Shown: positions 5,166 through 11,449 of the stretch, piece after piece
How the letters are laid out: every line of letters begins with the position of its first letter
Numbering within the stretch: the stretch's first letter is position 1
Assembly: GCA_963643205.1 (NCBI GenBank)
Contig: CAVIJJ010000038.1
Span: forward strand, 1 to 11,449
From: Phil1 sp963643205
GTDB lineage: Bacteria > Bacillota > Clostridia > Christensenellales > CAG-138
Direction: 5' to 3'
DNA length: 11,449 nucleotides
Program-made: the position numbers and the translations under genes
Notes under the pieces: generated by a model
The model's database searches: none
Seen by the model: only the letters and a program-made list of their open reading frames with translations
What the model was told of the DNA's origin: nothing

Positions 5166-6581
5166 ATGGAATCCACGTCCAAGCTAAAGAAAAAATACGG
5201 TCTTTTTACTGCCATCTGCATGGTAGTAGGCATCGTTATAGGCTCCGGCGTATTCTTCAAGGCTCAGACCATTCTGCAAAAGACCGACGGCGACCTTCCG
5301 CTGGGCATACTGGCGTGGATTATCGGCGGCGTTATAATGCTCGTTTGCGTGCTTACATTCGCCATGATGGCGCAAAAATACGTTAAGGTAAACGGACTTG
5401 TGGACTATGCCGAGGCTACCGTAGGCAGCAAATACGCCTACTATGTGGGCTGGTTCTCTTCCACCATTTATAACCCCACCCTCACCGGCGTTCTCTGCTG
5501 GCTCAGCGCAAGGTATCTGCTTGTGTTCATAACCTCCTGCTGGCCGGATTTCCCGCTGGTTATTCCCGCGGCCGAGGGCGGCTGCGCGGCGGGCCCGGAG
5601 TGCCTGGCGCTTACCATGTTCATTATGTGCTGCGCTTACTTTGTAAACGCCATTTCCCCCAAGCTTGCCGGCAAGCTGCAGACCAGCATGACCATAATAA
5701 AGCTTATCCCGCTCGGACTTATGGCGGTTGTGGGCATTATCGCGGGTCTTCTCAGCCCCACGCACATGCTTGTTAATAACTTTGCCGCGGCCGCGAACAT
5801 TGTTCCCGGCGAAACAGGCAAGGGCGCTCTGCTCCTTGCCGCCGTCTGCTCAACCGCGTTCGCCTACGAGGGCTGGATAATAGCTACCAGTATCAATTCA
5901 GAGCTTGAGGATGCCAAGAAGAACATGCCCAAGGCTCTTACAATCGGCGGCATTATTATAATGGCCGTATACATTGCATACTACGTTGGCGTTGCCGGCG
6001 GAGCGAGCGTGGAAAGCCTTATGGCGGACGGCGCGACCGTTGCCTTTACCAATATATTCGGCGGCGTGCTCGGAAACATACTTAACCTGTTCATAGCCAT
6101 TTCCTGCATAGGCACCACAAACGGCCTTATGCTTGCCTGCACGCGCGGCATGTACTCCCTGGCCATTCGCGGAGAAGGCCCCAGGCCCAATGTTTATTCC
6201 CAGGTTGACGCCGAAACCAACATGCCCAACAACGCCGCCGCTTTCGCGCTGCTTGTAACCGCGTTCTGGGCGTTCTACTTCTATATAGCAAGCGTTGCCT
6301 GCACCTGGTCCGGCGCCTTTATATTCGATGCCTCGGAGCTGCCCATAGTTACCATATACGCTATGTATATCCCCATTTTCTTCGCCTGGATGAAGAAGGA
6401 AACTAAGGAAAACGCCCTGCGCCGCTATGTTCTGCCCGCGCTCGGCGTTATAAGCTGCCTGTTCATGGTTTATGCCTGCATAGTTGGCCACGGCATAGAG
6501 AACGTTTGGTACCTTATCGTGTTCGCCGCGTTCATGTTTGTCGGCTGGCTGGTTAACCGCAAGAACAAAAAGCTCAGCTGA
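5166..6581 (+). CDS. APC-family amino-acid permease
   Basis: An integral membrane transporter of 471 residues with about 12 hydrophobic segments, the usual size for the amino acid-polyamine-organocation (APC) superfamily. TM1 (about 12-34) carries the glycine-rich GSGVF (26-30) that contacts the substrate amino group in this family. FAYEGW (232-237) in TM6, followed by the cytoplasmic ELEDAKKNMPKAL, is typical. The closest characterised relatives I can suggest are the Ser/Thr exchanger SteT and the LAT-like branch, but the substrate cannot be read from the sequence. An unusual extracytoplasmic Cys-rich loop (about 125-150) contains EGGCAAGPEC. The ATG at 5166 follows CAGGAGG. The gene appears monocistronic: its own strong promoter precedes it and a clear terminator follows. 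Transport linked to cysteine or serine supply for the neighbouring folate and selenium genes is possible but not shown. Confidence 0.88.
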   Translation: MESTSKLKKKYGLFTAICMVVGIVIGSGVFFKAQTILQKTDGDLPLGILAWIIGGVIMLVCVLTFAMMAQKYVKVNGLVDYAEATVGSKYAYYVGWFSSTIYNPTLTGVLCWLSARYLLVFITSCWPDFPLVIPAAEGGCAAGPECLALTMFIMCCAYFVNAISPKLAGKLQTSMTIIKLIPLGLMAVVGIIAGLLSPTHMLVNNFAAAANIVPGETGKGALLLAAVCSTAFAYEGWIIATSINSELEDAKKNMPKALTIGGIIIMAVYIAYYVGVAGGASVESLMADGATVAFTNIFGGVLGNILNLFIAISCIGTTNGLMLACTRGMYSLAIRGEGPRPNVYSQVDAETNMPNNAAAFALLVTAFWAFYFYIASVACTWSGAFIFDASELPIVTIYAMYIPIFFAWMKKETKENALRRYVLPALGVISCLFMVYACIVGHGIENVWYLIVFAAFMFVGWLVNRKNKKLS

Positions 6582-6601
6582 AAAAGATAATAAAAAAAGC
6601 T

Positions 6602-6630
6602 AAACCCCGACGAATCCGCCGGGGTTTTAT
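6602..6630. terminator. Bidirectional intrinsic terminator
   Basis: AAACCCCG (6602-6609) pairs perfectly with CGGGGTTT (6620-6627). The plus-strand tail is TATTTTGT, and the minus-strand tail is T-rich (TAGCTTTTTTTATTATC). It sits 20 bp after the permease stop and 24 bp after the folD stop, serving both convergent units. Confidence 0.9.
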
Positions 6631-6650
6631 TTTGTCCGTAAATATCGATT

Positions 6651-7484
6651 TTATCCGCGCTTTGCAGATTCTACGGTGTGCTTAAGAAGAAGGGTTGTTG
6701 TAAGCGCGCCCACTCCGCCGGGCACGGGCGAGCATGCCGCCGCCTTTTCGCGCGCCGCGATTGAAACATCGCCCACTATTTTGCCCTCCATAAGGCTTGT
6801 GCCAACGTCTATAACGCAGCTTTCCTCATTCACCATGTCCTCTTTAAGCATGGCGGGGCTCCCCGCGCACGCGACTATTATATCGGCCGCGCGGGTATGG
6901 CGGGCAAGGTCGGTGGTTTTGGTATGGCAAACGGTAACGGTGGCATTCAGGTTAATCAAAAGCGTGGCGAGCGGCCTGCCCACAACCGCGCTCCTGCCAA
7001 CCACGCAAACATCCCTGCCCGAAAGGGGTATATTATAGTACGAAATAAGCTCCGTAACGGCCGCCGCCGTGCAGGGGGCAAAGCAGTCCCGCCCCGTTGC
7101 AAGAAGCCCGGCGCTTAAGGGATTGGCGCCGTCAACGTCCTTTTGGGGATCTATAAGCGAGCGCAGGGCGAACGCGTTAAGGTGCTTGGGCACGGGCAAA
7201 AACAAAAGTATGCCGTGAACGGCTTTATCGGCGTTGAGTGCCTGTATCGCCCGCTCCGCCTCATCCTCGGTGCATTTTTCGTCAAGCAATGTGATTTGAA
7301 CGCGCGCGTTCATGCCCTCAAAGCGCTTTATAATTCCCTTTTCGTATGAAATGTCCGATGGGTTCTGCCCTATGCGCACAACGCCAAGGCAGGGCACTAT
7401 GCCCCGGGAGGAAAGGCAGGCTATATCCTTAGCCGTGTTTTCAAGCAGTGCCGCCGCCGCGGGCGCTCCCCTAAGCTCACGCAT
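6651..7484 (-). CDS. folD: FolD, methylenetetrahydrofolate dehydrogenase (cyclohydrolase site altered)
   Basis: A cytoplasmic enzyme of 277 residues that interconverts 5,10-methylene- and 5,10-methenyl-tetrahydrofolate with NAD(P). Usual FolD proteins also hydrolyse the methenyl form to 10-formyl-THF. The start at 7484 is chosen because GGAG lies 7 nt upstream and the protein then begins like FolD; longer in-frame starts reach into the fchA gene. Visible motifs are KDVDG (115-119), PCTA (137-140), the Rossmann loop GRSAVVGRP (163-171) and PVPGGVG (253-259). The catalytic Tyr-x3-Lys of the cyclohydrolase site is missing: Y47 is followed by I51 at that spacing, with lysines at 49 and 53 instead. 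The conserved Gln of the LVQLPLP loop is F95. I recall similar sequences in other Clostridia. The start overlaps the end of fchA by 8 bp, so the two are translationally coupled. Confidence 0.93.
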   Translation of the reverse strand: MRELRGAPAAAALLENTAKDIACLSSRGIVPCLGVVRIGQNPSDISYEKGIIKRFEGMNARVQITLLDEKCTEDEAERAIQALNADKAVHGILLFLPVPKHLNAFALRSLIDPQKDVDGANPLSAGLLATGRDCFAPCTAAAVTELISYYNIPLSGRDVCVVGRSAVVGRPLATLLINLNATVTVCHTKTTDLARHTRAADIIVACAGSPAMLKEDMVNEESCVIDVGTSLMEGKIVGDVSIAAREKAAACSPVPGGVGALTTTLLLKHTVESAKRG

Positions 7485-8118
7485 CGCATTTCTCCTTTGT
7501 CTCGGCAAGTATGGTTGAATATATTTCATCCGAAAGCTTTTCGCAATCATTAAGCAGGCTTTCGCCTTCATGGCGTATTCTTTCGGCCTCCGCTTTTTGT
7601 GAAATGCTCGGCAGGTTTATCAATATGTTCAGCCAAGCCCCTCTCGCGCAGCTTTTCAGGTTAAGCGCCGCCGCGCCAACGTCCGTGGCAAGGTTTGGGT
7701 TGCTGCGGTTAACAAGGCTTTTTGTAAGCTCAAGCGCCTCAAAAGCGGCCTTCATCATATCAAGCGGAACAAGCGTCGCGTCAAGCGATGCTTTGGCTAT
7801 GGCCTCTTTGCGCGCGGCCTTCTCCAGCTCGGTTTCCTTTGGCAGCTTATACGCGGCGGAGAATTTGTCGTAAGCCGCGGCATCCTGATTCATAAGCTCC
7901 ACCATGCGGCGCGAAAGGGCATCCGCCTGCTGATATACGCTTAAGCAATGCTGCTCAAACTCGGCGTATTTCTTTTTGCCCAGCGTTAACGCCGCGGCCA
8001 TGGCGCAAAGCCCCGCGCCCTGCGCCCCGCAAAGGGCCGCCGCGCTTCCTCCGCCCGGGGCGGGAGCGTCGCTTGAAAGCAGGGCTATGTATTCGTTTAC
8101 GGATCTTTTTGAAAGCAT
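7477..8118 (-). CDS. fchA: FchA-like methenyl-THF cyclohydrolase / formimino-THF cyclodeaminase
   Basis: A cytoplasmic enzyme of 213 residues from the cyclodeaminase/cyclohydrolase family (the C-terminal domain of mammalian FTCD; stand-alone FchA in acetogens and purine fermenters). It would hydrolyse 5,10-methenyl-THF to 10-formyl-THF or release ammonia from formimino-THF. Diagnostic motifs are PAPGGGS (19-25), GAQGAGL (31-37), DAAAYD (79-84) and NPNLATDVG (140-148). Length is normal. The ATG at 8118 follows GGAG with 8-nt spacing. The LysR stop codon is 3 bp upstream and the folD start overlaps its end, so all three genes form one operon. With folD next to it and no hutH, hutU or ftcD gene nearby, a cyclohydrolase role in one-carbon flow is more likely than histidine breakdown. 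It may compensate for the altered cyclohydrolase site of the adjacent FolD. Confidence 0.9.
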   Translation of the reverse strand: MLSKRSVNEYIALLSSDAPAPGGGSAAALCGAQGAGLCAMAAALTLGKKKYAEFEQHCLSVYQQADALSRRMVELMNQDAAAYDKFSAAYKLPKETELEKAARKEAIAKASLDATLVPLDMMKAAFEALELTKSLVNRSNPNLATDVGAAALNLKSCARGAWLNILINLPSISQKAEAERIRHEGESLLNDCEKLSDEIYSTILAETKEKCDA

Positions 8119-8121
8119 CGG

Positions 8122-9051
8122 TTATTCTCCTTTTTGGCTGTCGGTAGGTTTTTGCGCCTGCGCGCGCACGAATGAAACAAACTTTTGCTCAAGGGCGTTT
8201 AGCGCCGCGTCCTTGCGATAGGCAATATACAGCGTTCTTACGGACTTTTCGCCGCCCAGCTCAAAGCTTAATACCTTGCCGGACTCCGTTTCCTCCAGCG
8301 CGGCAAGGCTTGACACGGCGCAAACGCCCATGCCCTGAATTACCCCTGCCTTAAGGCATTCCGGGTTATCCACGCGGGCGATTATATTCAGCTTATTTAT
8401 GTCCGCCCCAAGGGAAACAAGGCACGCGTTTACGGCCTGCTGAGTGCCGCTGCCGTCCTCCCTGGCAAGCATGGGCTCGCTTAGCAGGTCAAGCCCCGTT
8501 GCTCCCTTCTGCTTAAGCGCGCGGAACTTTGGCGAGTTTTCGGTTATCATTATAAGGGAATCCTGCGCGATTGGGTAGCTTATAAATCTTTTTTTGTCCG
8601 GCTCCGCCCCCATAAAGCCAATTCTCGCGTCGCCCCGCTCAAGCTGATTTCTTACGTCCCCGCTGTCCCCGCGCCTTACGCTGAAGCGCGAAAGGGGGTT
8701 TTTCTTAATAAAGGCGGACATAAGCCTTGGCAGCAGCGCCTGCGCCGGCACGGTGGAGGAGGCTATTATAAGGGTTGAAGCGTCTATGCCCTCGCGCATG
8801 CTTTCAAGCGTTTCCGCCCGCTTTACAATATCCTTTGCCGCGGCGTAAACCCGCTTGCCCGTTTCCGTAAGCTCCAGCCTTTTTCTTGCCCCGCGCAGTA
8901 TAAGGCGGCAGTCAAGCTCCTTTTCAAGGCTTTGCACATGCGTGCTCACGGTGGATTGCGTAAGGTGCAGCGTTTCGGCGGCCTTTGTGAATCCGCCGCA
9001 TTCCGCCGTTACAACAAATGTTTCAAGCTGCCTCAGGCTTATTTCAAGCAT
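8122..9051 (-). CDS. LysR-family transcriptional regulator, probably selenium-associated
   Basis: A regulator of 309 residues. The N-terminal winged helix-turn-helix (about 4-62) reads LRQLETFVVTAECGGFTKAA followed by LHLTQSTVSTHVQSLEKEL, standard for LysR proteins. A linker helix leads to a two-lobed effector-binding domain (about 92-300) like that of CysB-type regulators. The ATG at 9051 follows AAGGAG with 7-nt spacing. It is the first gene of an operon with fchA and folD and is divergent from the class V aminotransferase gene 73 bp away. LysR genes normally act on the divergent neighbour and on themselves. A LysR subfamily associated with selenium metabolism is known in Clostridia; selD and a desulfurase-family gene beside this one fit that, but the assignment rests on context. 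The effector is unknown. Confidence 0.88.
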   Translation of the reverse strand: MLEISLRQLETFVVTAECGGFTKAAETLHLTQSTVSTHVQSLEKELDCRLILRGARKRLELTETGKRVYAAAKDIVKRAETLESMREGIDASTLIIASSTVPAQALLPRLMSAFIKKNPLSRFSVRRGDSGDVRNQLERGDARIGFMGAEPDKKRFISYPIAQDSLIMITENSPKFRALKQKGATGLDLLSEPMLAREDGSGTQQAVNACLVSLGADINKLNIIARVDNPECLKAGVIQGMGVCAVSSLAALEETESGKVLSFELGGEKSVRTLYIAYRKDAALNALEQKFVSFVRAQAQKPTDSQKGE

Positions 9052-9074
9052 TGCGAATCTCCTTATAAAATAAA

Positions 9075-9103
9075 ATGACTTTTCACGCCGCCTGTGTTAT
9101 GCT
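9075..9103 (+). promoter_or_regulatory. Possible aminotransferase promoter in the divergent region
   Basis: ATGACT (9075-9080) and TATGCT (9098-9103), each four of six consensus bases, are spaced by 17 bp, with a start point near 9110. The weak match suits an activator-dependent promoter such as one driven by the adjacent LysR protein. A matching leftward promoter for the lysR operon is not obvious. Confidence 0.4.
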
Positions 9104-9130
9104 TAATTCCAAACAAAGGAGGCAATGAAC

Positions 9131-10279
9131 GTGAGAACCATATATCTTGACAATGCCGCAACATCTTTTCCGAAGCCCTGCGGCATGAGCGAGCGAATAA
9201 AATATTATATGGATAACGTTGGGGCCAGCATAAACCGCTCCGTTTATTCCTCCGCCGAGGAGGCCGGCATGGTCGCGCTTAGCCTTAGGGAAAGGGCAAA
9301 GCGGCTTTTCAACCTGAACGAAAAGGCTACCCACGTTATAATAACCCCCGGCGCAACGGCCGGGCTTAACTGCATAATAAAGGGCCTTCTTAAAAGCGGC
9401 GACCACTGCATAGTAAGCGGCATGGAGCACAATGCCGTAATGCGCCCGCTTAGCCAGCTTGGCGGCGTTGAGTTTTCAAGAATTCCTTGCGACGGCGAGG
9501 GCAGAATAATTATGGACTCGGTTGAGCCCCTTTTCCGCCCGAACACGCGCCTTGTTATAATAGCGCACGGGTCAAACGTGTGCGGCACGGTGCAGAACGC
9601 GGAGGAAATAGGCCGAATTTGCGCACGCCGCGGCGTACCCTTCGCGCTTGACGCGGCGCAGACCGCCGGGCATTACCCCGTTGATTTTACGCGCTTTAAG
9701 CTGAGCGCGCTTGCCGTTCCCGGGCACAAGGGTCTGCTCGGCCCCACGGGTATAGGCCTTCTTCTTTTAAGCGATTCCATGGCCCGCTCACTTAACCCGC
9801 TTATAGCGGGCGGCACGGGCAGCGCGTCCGACAAAGAAACATTGCCCGACTATCTGCCGGACAGGTTTGAATCAGGCACCCTTAATATGCCGGGCATTTA
9901 CGGCCTTGAATACTCCCTGGACTTTATTGAAAAGCGGGGCATAGAATCCCTTCGCGCGCACGAAGCAGGGCTTACCGAGCGCTTTATCCTGGGTTTAGAT
10001 GGTATAGACGGCGTGCGCCTTTGCGGCACAAGGGATTTAGCTAACCGCGTGGGCGTAATATCGCTTGACTTTATCGACAAGGACAATGCCCAAATAGCCT
10101 ACCGCCTTGAAACCGAGTTCGGAATACTCACCCGCTGCGGGCTTCATTGCGCGCCGAACGCGCACAAAACGCTTTCCACGTTCCCGCAGGGCACGGTCAG
10201 GTTCTCGCTCGGCTTCGCTAACACGGAAGAGGATGTTGACGCGGCTGTTGACGCCGTGAAGCGGCTTGCCCTTACCTGA
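9131..10279 (+). CDS. Class V aminotransferase, cysteine desulfurase family
   Basis: A PLP enzyme of 382 residues, fold type I, of the cysteine desulfurase/selenocysteine lyase branch. The N-terminus has LDNAATSFPKP (6-16). H100 in MEHNAV, D174 in DAAQTAG and K200 in PGHKG are the PLP-stacking, ring-nitrogen and Schiff-base residues. Near the C-terminus TRCGLHCAP has Cys336 and Cys340; the latter is at the usual position of the catalytic cysteine in this group. The GTG at 9131 is preferred: AAAGGAGG lies 8 nt before it but only 2 nt before the ATG at 9125. The gene is divergent from lysR and converges on selD with an 8-bp overlap, which suggests delivery of selenium from selenocysteine or cysteine persulfide to SelD. 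Ordinary sulfur mobilisation is the main alternative. No nifU or iscU scaffold gene is present. Confidence 0.85.
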   Translation: MRTIYLDNAATSFPKPCGMSERIKYYMDNVGASINRSVYSSAEEAGMVALSLRERAKRLFNLNEKATHVIITPGATAGLNCIIKGLLKSGDHCIVSGMEHNAVMRPLSQLGGVEFSRIPCDGEGRIIMDSVEPLFRPNTRLVIIAHGSNVCGTVQNAEEIGRICARRGVPFALDAAQTAGHYPVDFTRFKLSALAVPGHKGLLGPTGIGLLLLSDSMARSLNPLIAGGTGSASDKETLPDYLPDRFESGTLNMPGIYGLEYSLDFIEKRGIESLRAHEAGLTERFILGLDGIDGVRLCGTRDLANRVGVISLDFIDKDNAQIAYRLETEFGILTRCGLHCAPNAHKTLSTFPQGTVRFSLGFANTEEDVDAAVDAVKRLALT

Positions 10280-11312
10280 GCTTTATCCTTGCCCCGCCCT
10301 TATATTCGCTCGCGAATCCTATGCGCTGCGCGCTCGGCACGGCGGGTTTTAATTCATTAAAAAGCGCGTCCGCGTCCGCGGGATCAACCGCCATCAAAAG
10401 GCCGCCGGAGGTTTGCGGATCAAAGAGCATATCCTGCTTGGCAAGCTCCGTATTGCCCGTATCCACGGCCTGCTCGGCGTAGTTCCTGTTTCTGTACATG
10501 CCCGCGGGCAGTATGCCCATGCGCGCAAGCTCAAGCGCTTCTTCTATCAAATCTATTTTATCCACGTTAAGCGTAAACTCAACATCGCTGCCGGATGCCA
10601 TCTCGTAGCTGTGCCCTATAAGGCCAAAGCCCGTAACGTCCGTGCAGGAATGCACGCGGTATTTAACCATTATGTCCCGCGCGGCCTTATTAAGCGACGT
10701 CATAAGGGAATATATAAGCTTTTGCCCGTCTTGTGAAAGCATATCCGCCTTAAGCGCGGTGCTCATCACGCCTATGCCTATTGGCTTTGTAAGAATAAGA
10801 ACGTCGCCCGGCTTGGCGTTTGAGTTCGTAAGCATTTTATCCGGATGCACAAAGCCGGTTACTGCAAGGCCGTATTTAGGCTCGTCGTCATGAATGCTGT
10901 GGCCGCCGGTTATAAGCGCGCCCGCCTCATAAACCTTGTCATAGCCGCCCTTAAGCAGGGCGTGAACCGCGTCCATGGGCATTTTTTCGGGCACGGCCAT
11001 TATATTAAGGCAAAGCTTAGGCTCGCCGCCCATGGCGTAAATATCGGAAAGGGCGTTCGTGGCGGCTATCTGGCCGAAAAGATAGGGATCGTCCGCGATG
11101 GGCGGAAAGAAATCCACCGTTTGCACAATGGCAAGCTCATCGCTTATTTTATAAACCGACGCGTCATCGCTTTTATCGAACCCCACAAGCAGGTTCGGGT
11201 CGCTGTGCACCTTTATGTCGTCAAGCAGCTTGGCCAGCACCCCGGCGCCAACTTTTGCCCCGCATCCGGCGCATTTTGAAAGCTTTGTAAGCTTAATGTC
11301 CTCTGTTGCCAT
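10272..11312 (-). CDS. selD: Selenide, water dikinase (selenophosphate synthetase)
   Basis: A cytoplasmic enzyme of 346 residues that makes selenophosphate from selenide and ATP, the selenium donor for selenocysteine, selenouridine in tRNA and selenium-dependent molybdenum enzymes. The start at 11312 gives the usual length and places the catalytic pair at Cys17 and Lys20 (GCGAK), as in E. coli SelD. The codon for residue 17 is TGC, so this SelD is the cysteine form, not a selenoprotein. E. coli Cys19 is alanine here. DDASVYK (49-55), QTVDFFPP (64-71), NALSDIYAMGG (86-96), GGHS and the C-terminal DPQTSGGLL are all present. GGAG lies 12 nt before the ATG, which is rather far. Its 3' end overlaps the aminotransferase gene tail-to-tail. 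The selA, selB and tRNA-Sec genes are not in this window. Confidence 0.96.
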   Translation of the reverse strand: MATEDIKLTKLSKCAGCGAKVGAGVLAKLLDDIKVHSDPNLLVGFDKSDDASVYKISDELAIVQTVDFFPPIADDPYLFGQIAATNALSDIYAMGGEPKLCLNIMAVPEKMPMDAVHALLKGGYDKVYEAGALITGGHSIHDDEPKYGLAVTGFVHPDKMLTNSNAKPGDVLILTKPIGIGVMSTALKADMLSQDGQKLIYSLMTSLNKAARDIMVKYRVHSCTDVTGFGLIGHSYEMASGSDVEFTLNVDKIDLIEEALELARMGILPAGMYRNRNYAEQAVDTGNTELAKQDMLFDPQTSGGLLMAVDPADADALFNELKPAVPSAQRIGFASEYKGGARIKLR

Positions 11313-11355
11313 ATATGTTTTCAGCTCCTTTGGAAAATAGATCTCATCTGCGGCT

Positions 11356-11384
11356 ATTATCGCAAAAACCGATATGAAAAGCAA
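11356..11384 (-). promoter_or_regulatory. Candidate selD promoter
   Basis: Read leftward, TTGCTT (11384-11379) and GATAAT (11361-11356) are separated by 17 bp. The -10 matches five of six bases; the -35 keeps only TTG. Transcription would start near 11349, between the right-edge hairpin and the selD start codon. Confidence 0.5.
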
Positions 11385-11391
11385 GCATAAT

Positions 11392-11422
11392 AAAAGCGCC
11401 CCGCGTGTGCGGGGCGCCTTTT
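11392..11422. terminator. Strong GC-rich terminator hairpin at the right edge
   Basis: AAAAGCGCCCCGC (11392-11404) pairs with GCGGGGCGC-C-TTTT (11409-11422) with one bulged C. Read leftward the stem is followed by TTTTATTATGC, so it would end a leftward transcript entering from beyond the window and separate it from selD. A plus-strand role for a short rightward unit is also possible. Confidence 0.8.
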
Positions 11423-11449
11423 AAGGCGTTAGCCTAATTACTCGATGAT

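Noticed and set aside
5898..6491. Long minus-strand open frame inside the permease gene
   Set aside because: It lies wholly within the permease, whose translation has the expected membrane segments. The reverse frame is a composition effect and shows no domain.
11250..11275. Possible in-frame UGA (selenocysteine) at the SelD active site
   Set aside because: The codon for residue 17 reads TGC on the coding strand, so this is the cysteine form of SelD.

Overview
The window reads as chromosome of an anaerobic, probably gut-associated member of the Clostridia (Bacillota). The grounds are strong GGAGG-type ribosome binding sites, sigma-A-like promoters, and the gene content: a selenium module with selD, a LysR regulator and a class V aminotransferase; an FchA/FolD one-carbon pair; a family 4 alpha-galactosidase; and an Ltp-type lipoprotein. 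No gene fixes the genus. All functional names come from recognising motifs in the translated sequence; no database search was run.

Layout. (1) Positions 1-1550 look like an accessory module. A leftward Cys-rich lipoprotein with two C-terminal Ltp repeats faces away from a small XRE-type DNA-binding protein. The 130-bp divergent region holds a perfect 20-bp palindrome on the lipoprotein transcription start, a degenerate copy of it 58 bp away, and a good leftward promoter. (2) Positions 1585-2975 carry a leftward GH4 alpha-galactosidase with its own promoter. (3) Positions 3080-4974 carry a rightward two-gene unit: a macro-domain protein fused to an XRE-like helix-turn-helix domain, then a von Willebrand A (VWA) domain protein with an intact metal site. 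This is the least understood part of the window. (4) Positions 5050-6627 carry an APC-family amino-acid permease with a textbook promoter, an inverted repeat over its -10 and start point, and a long leader hairpin. (5) Positions 6651-9051 are a tight leftward operon: LysR regulator, FchA-like cyclohydrolase/cyclodeaminase, FolD. The FolD lacks residues normally needed for its cyclohydrolase activity, so FchA may supply that step. (6) Positions 9125-11312 carry a rightward class V aminotransferase (cysteine desulfurase family) that overlaps tail-to-tail by 8 bp with the leftward selD. A strong terminator-like hairpin lies upstream of selD at the right edge.

How they may work together. The aminotransferase could release or carry selenium for SelD, which makes selenophosphate. 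A LysR family linked to selenium metabolism is known in Clostridia, and this LysR heads the folate operon while sitting divergent to the aminotransferase. It could therefore coordinate selenium supply with one-carbon metabolism, for example through selenium-dependent formate dehydrogenase, but no such enzyme is in this window. The left module resembles a phage-type repressor with a superinfection-exclusion lipoprotein. The macro-HTH/VWA pair may be an ADP-ribose-responsive regulatory or stress system; that is inference.
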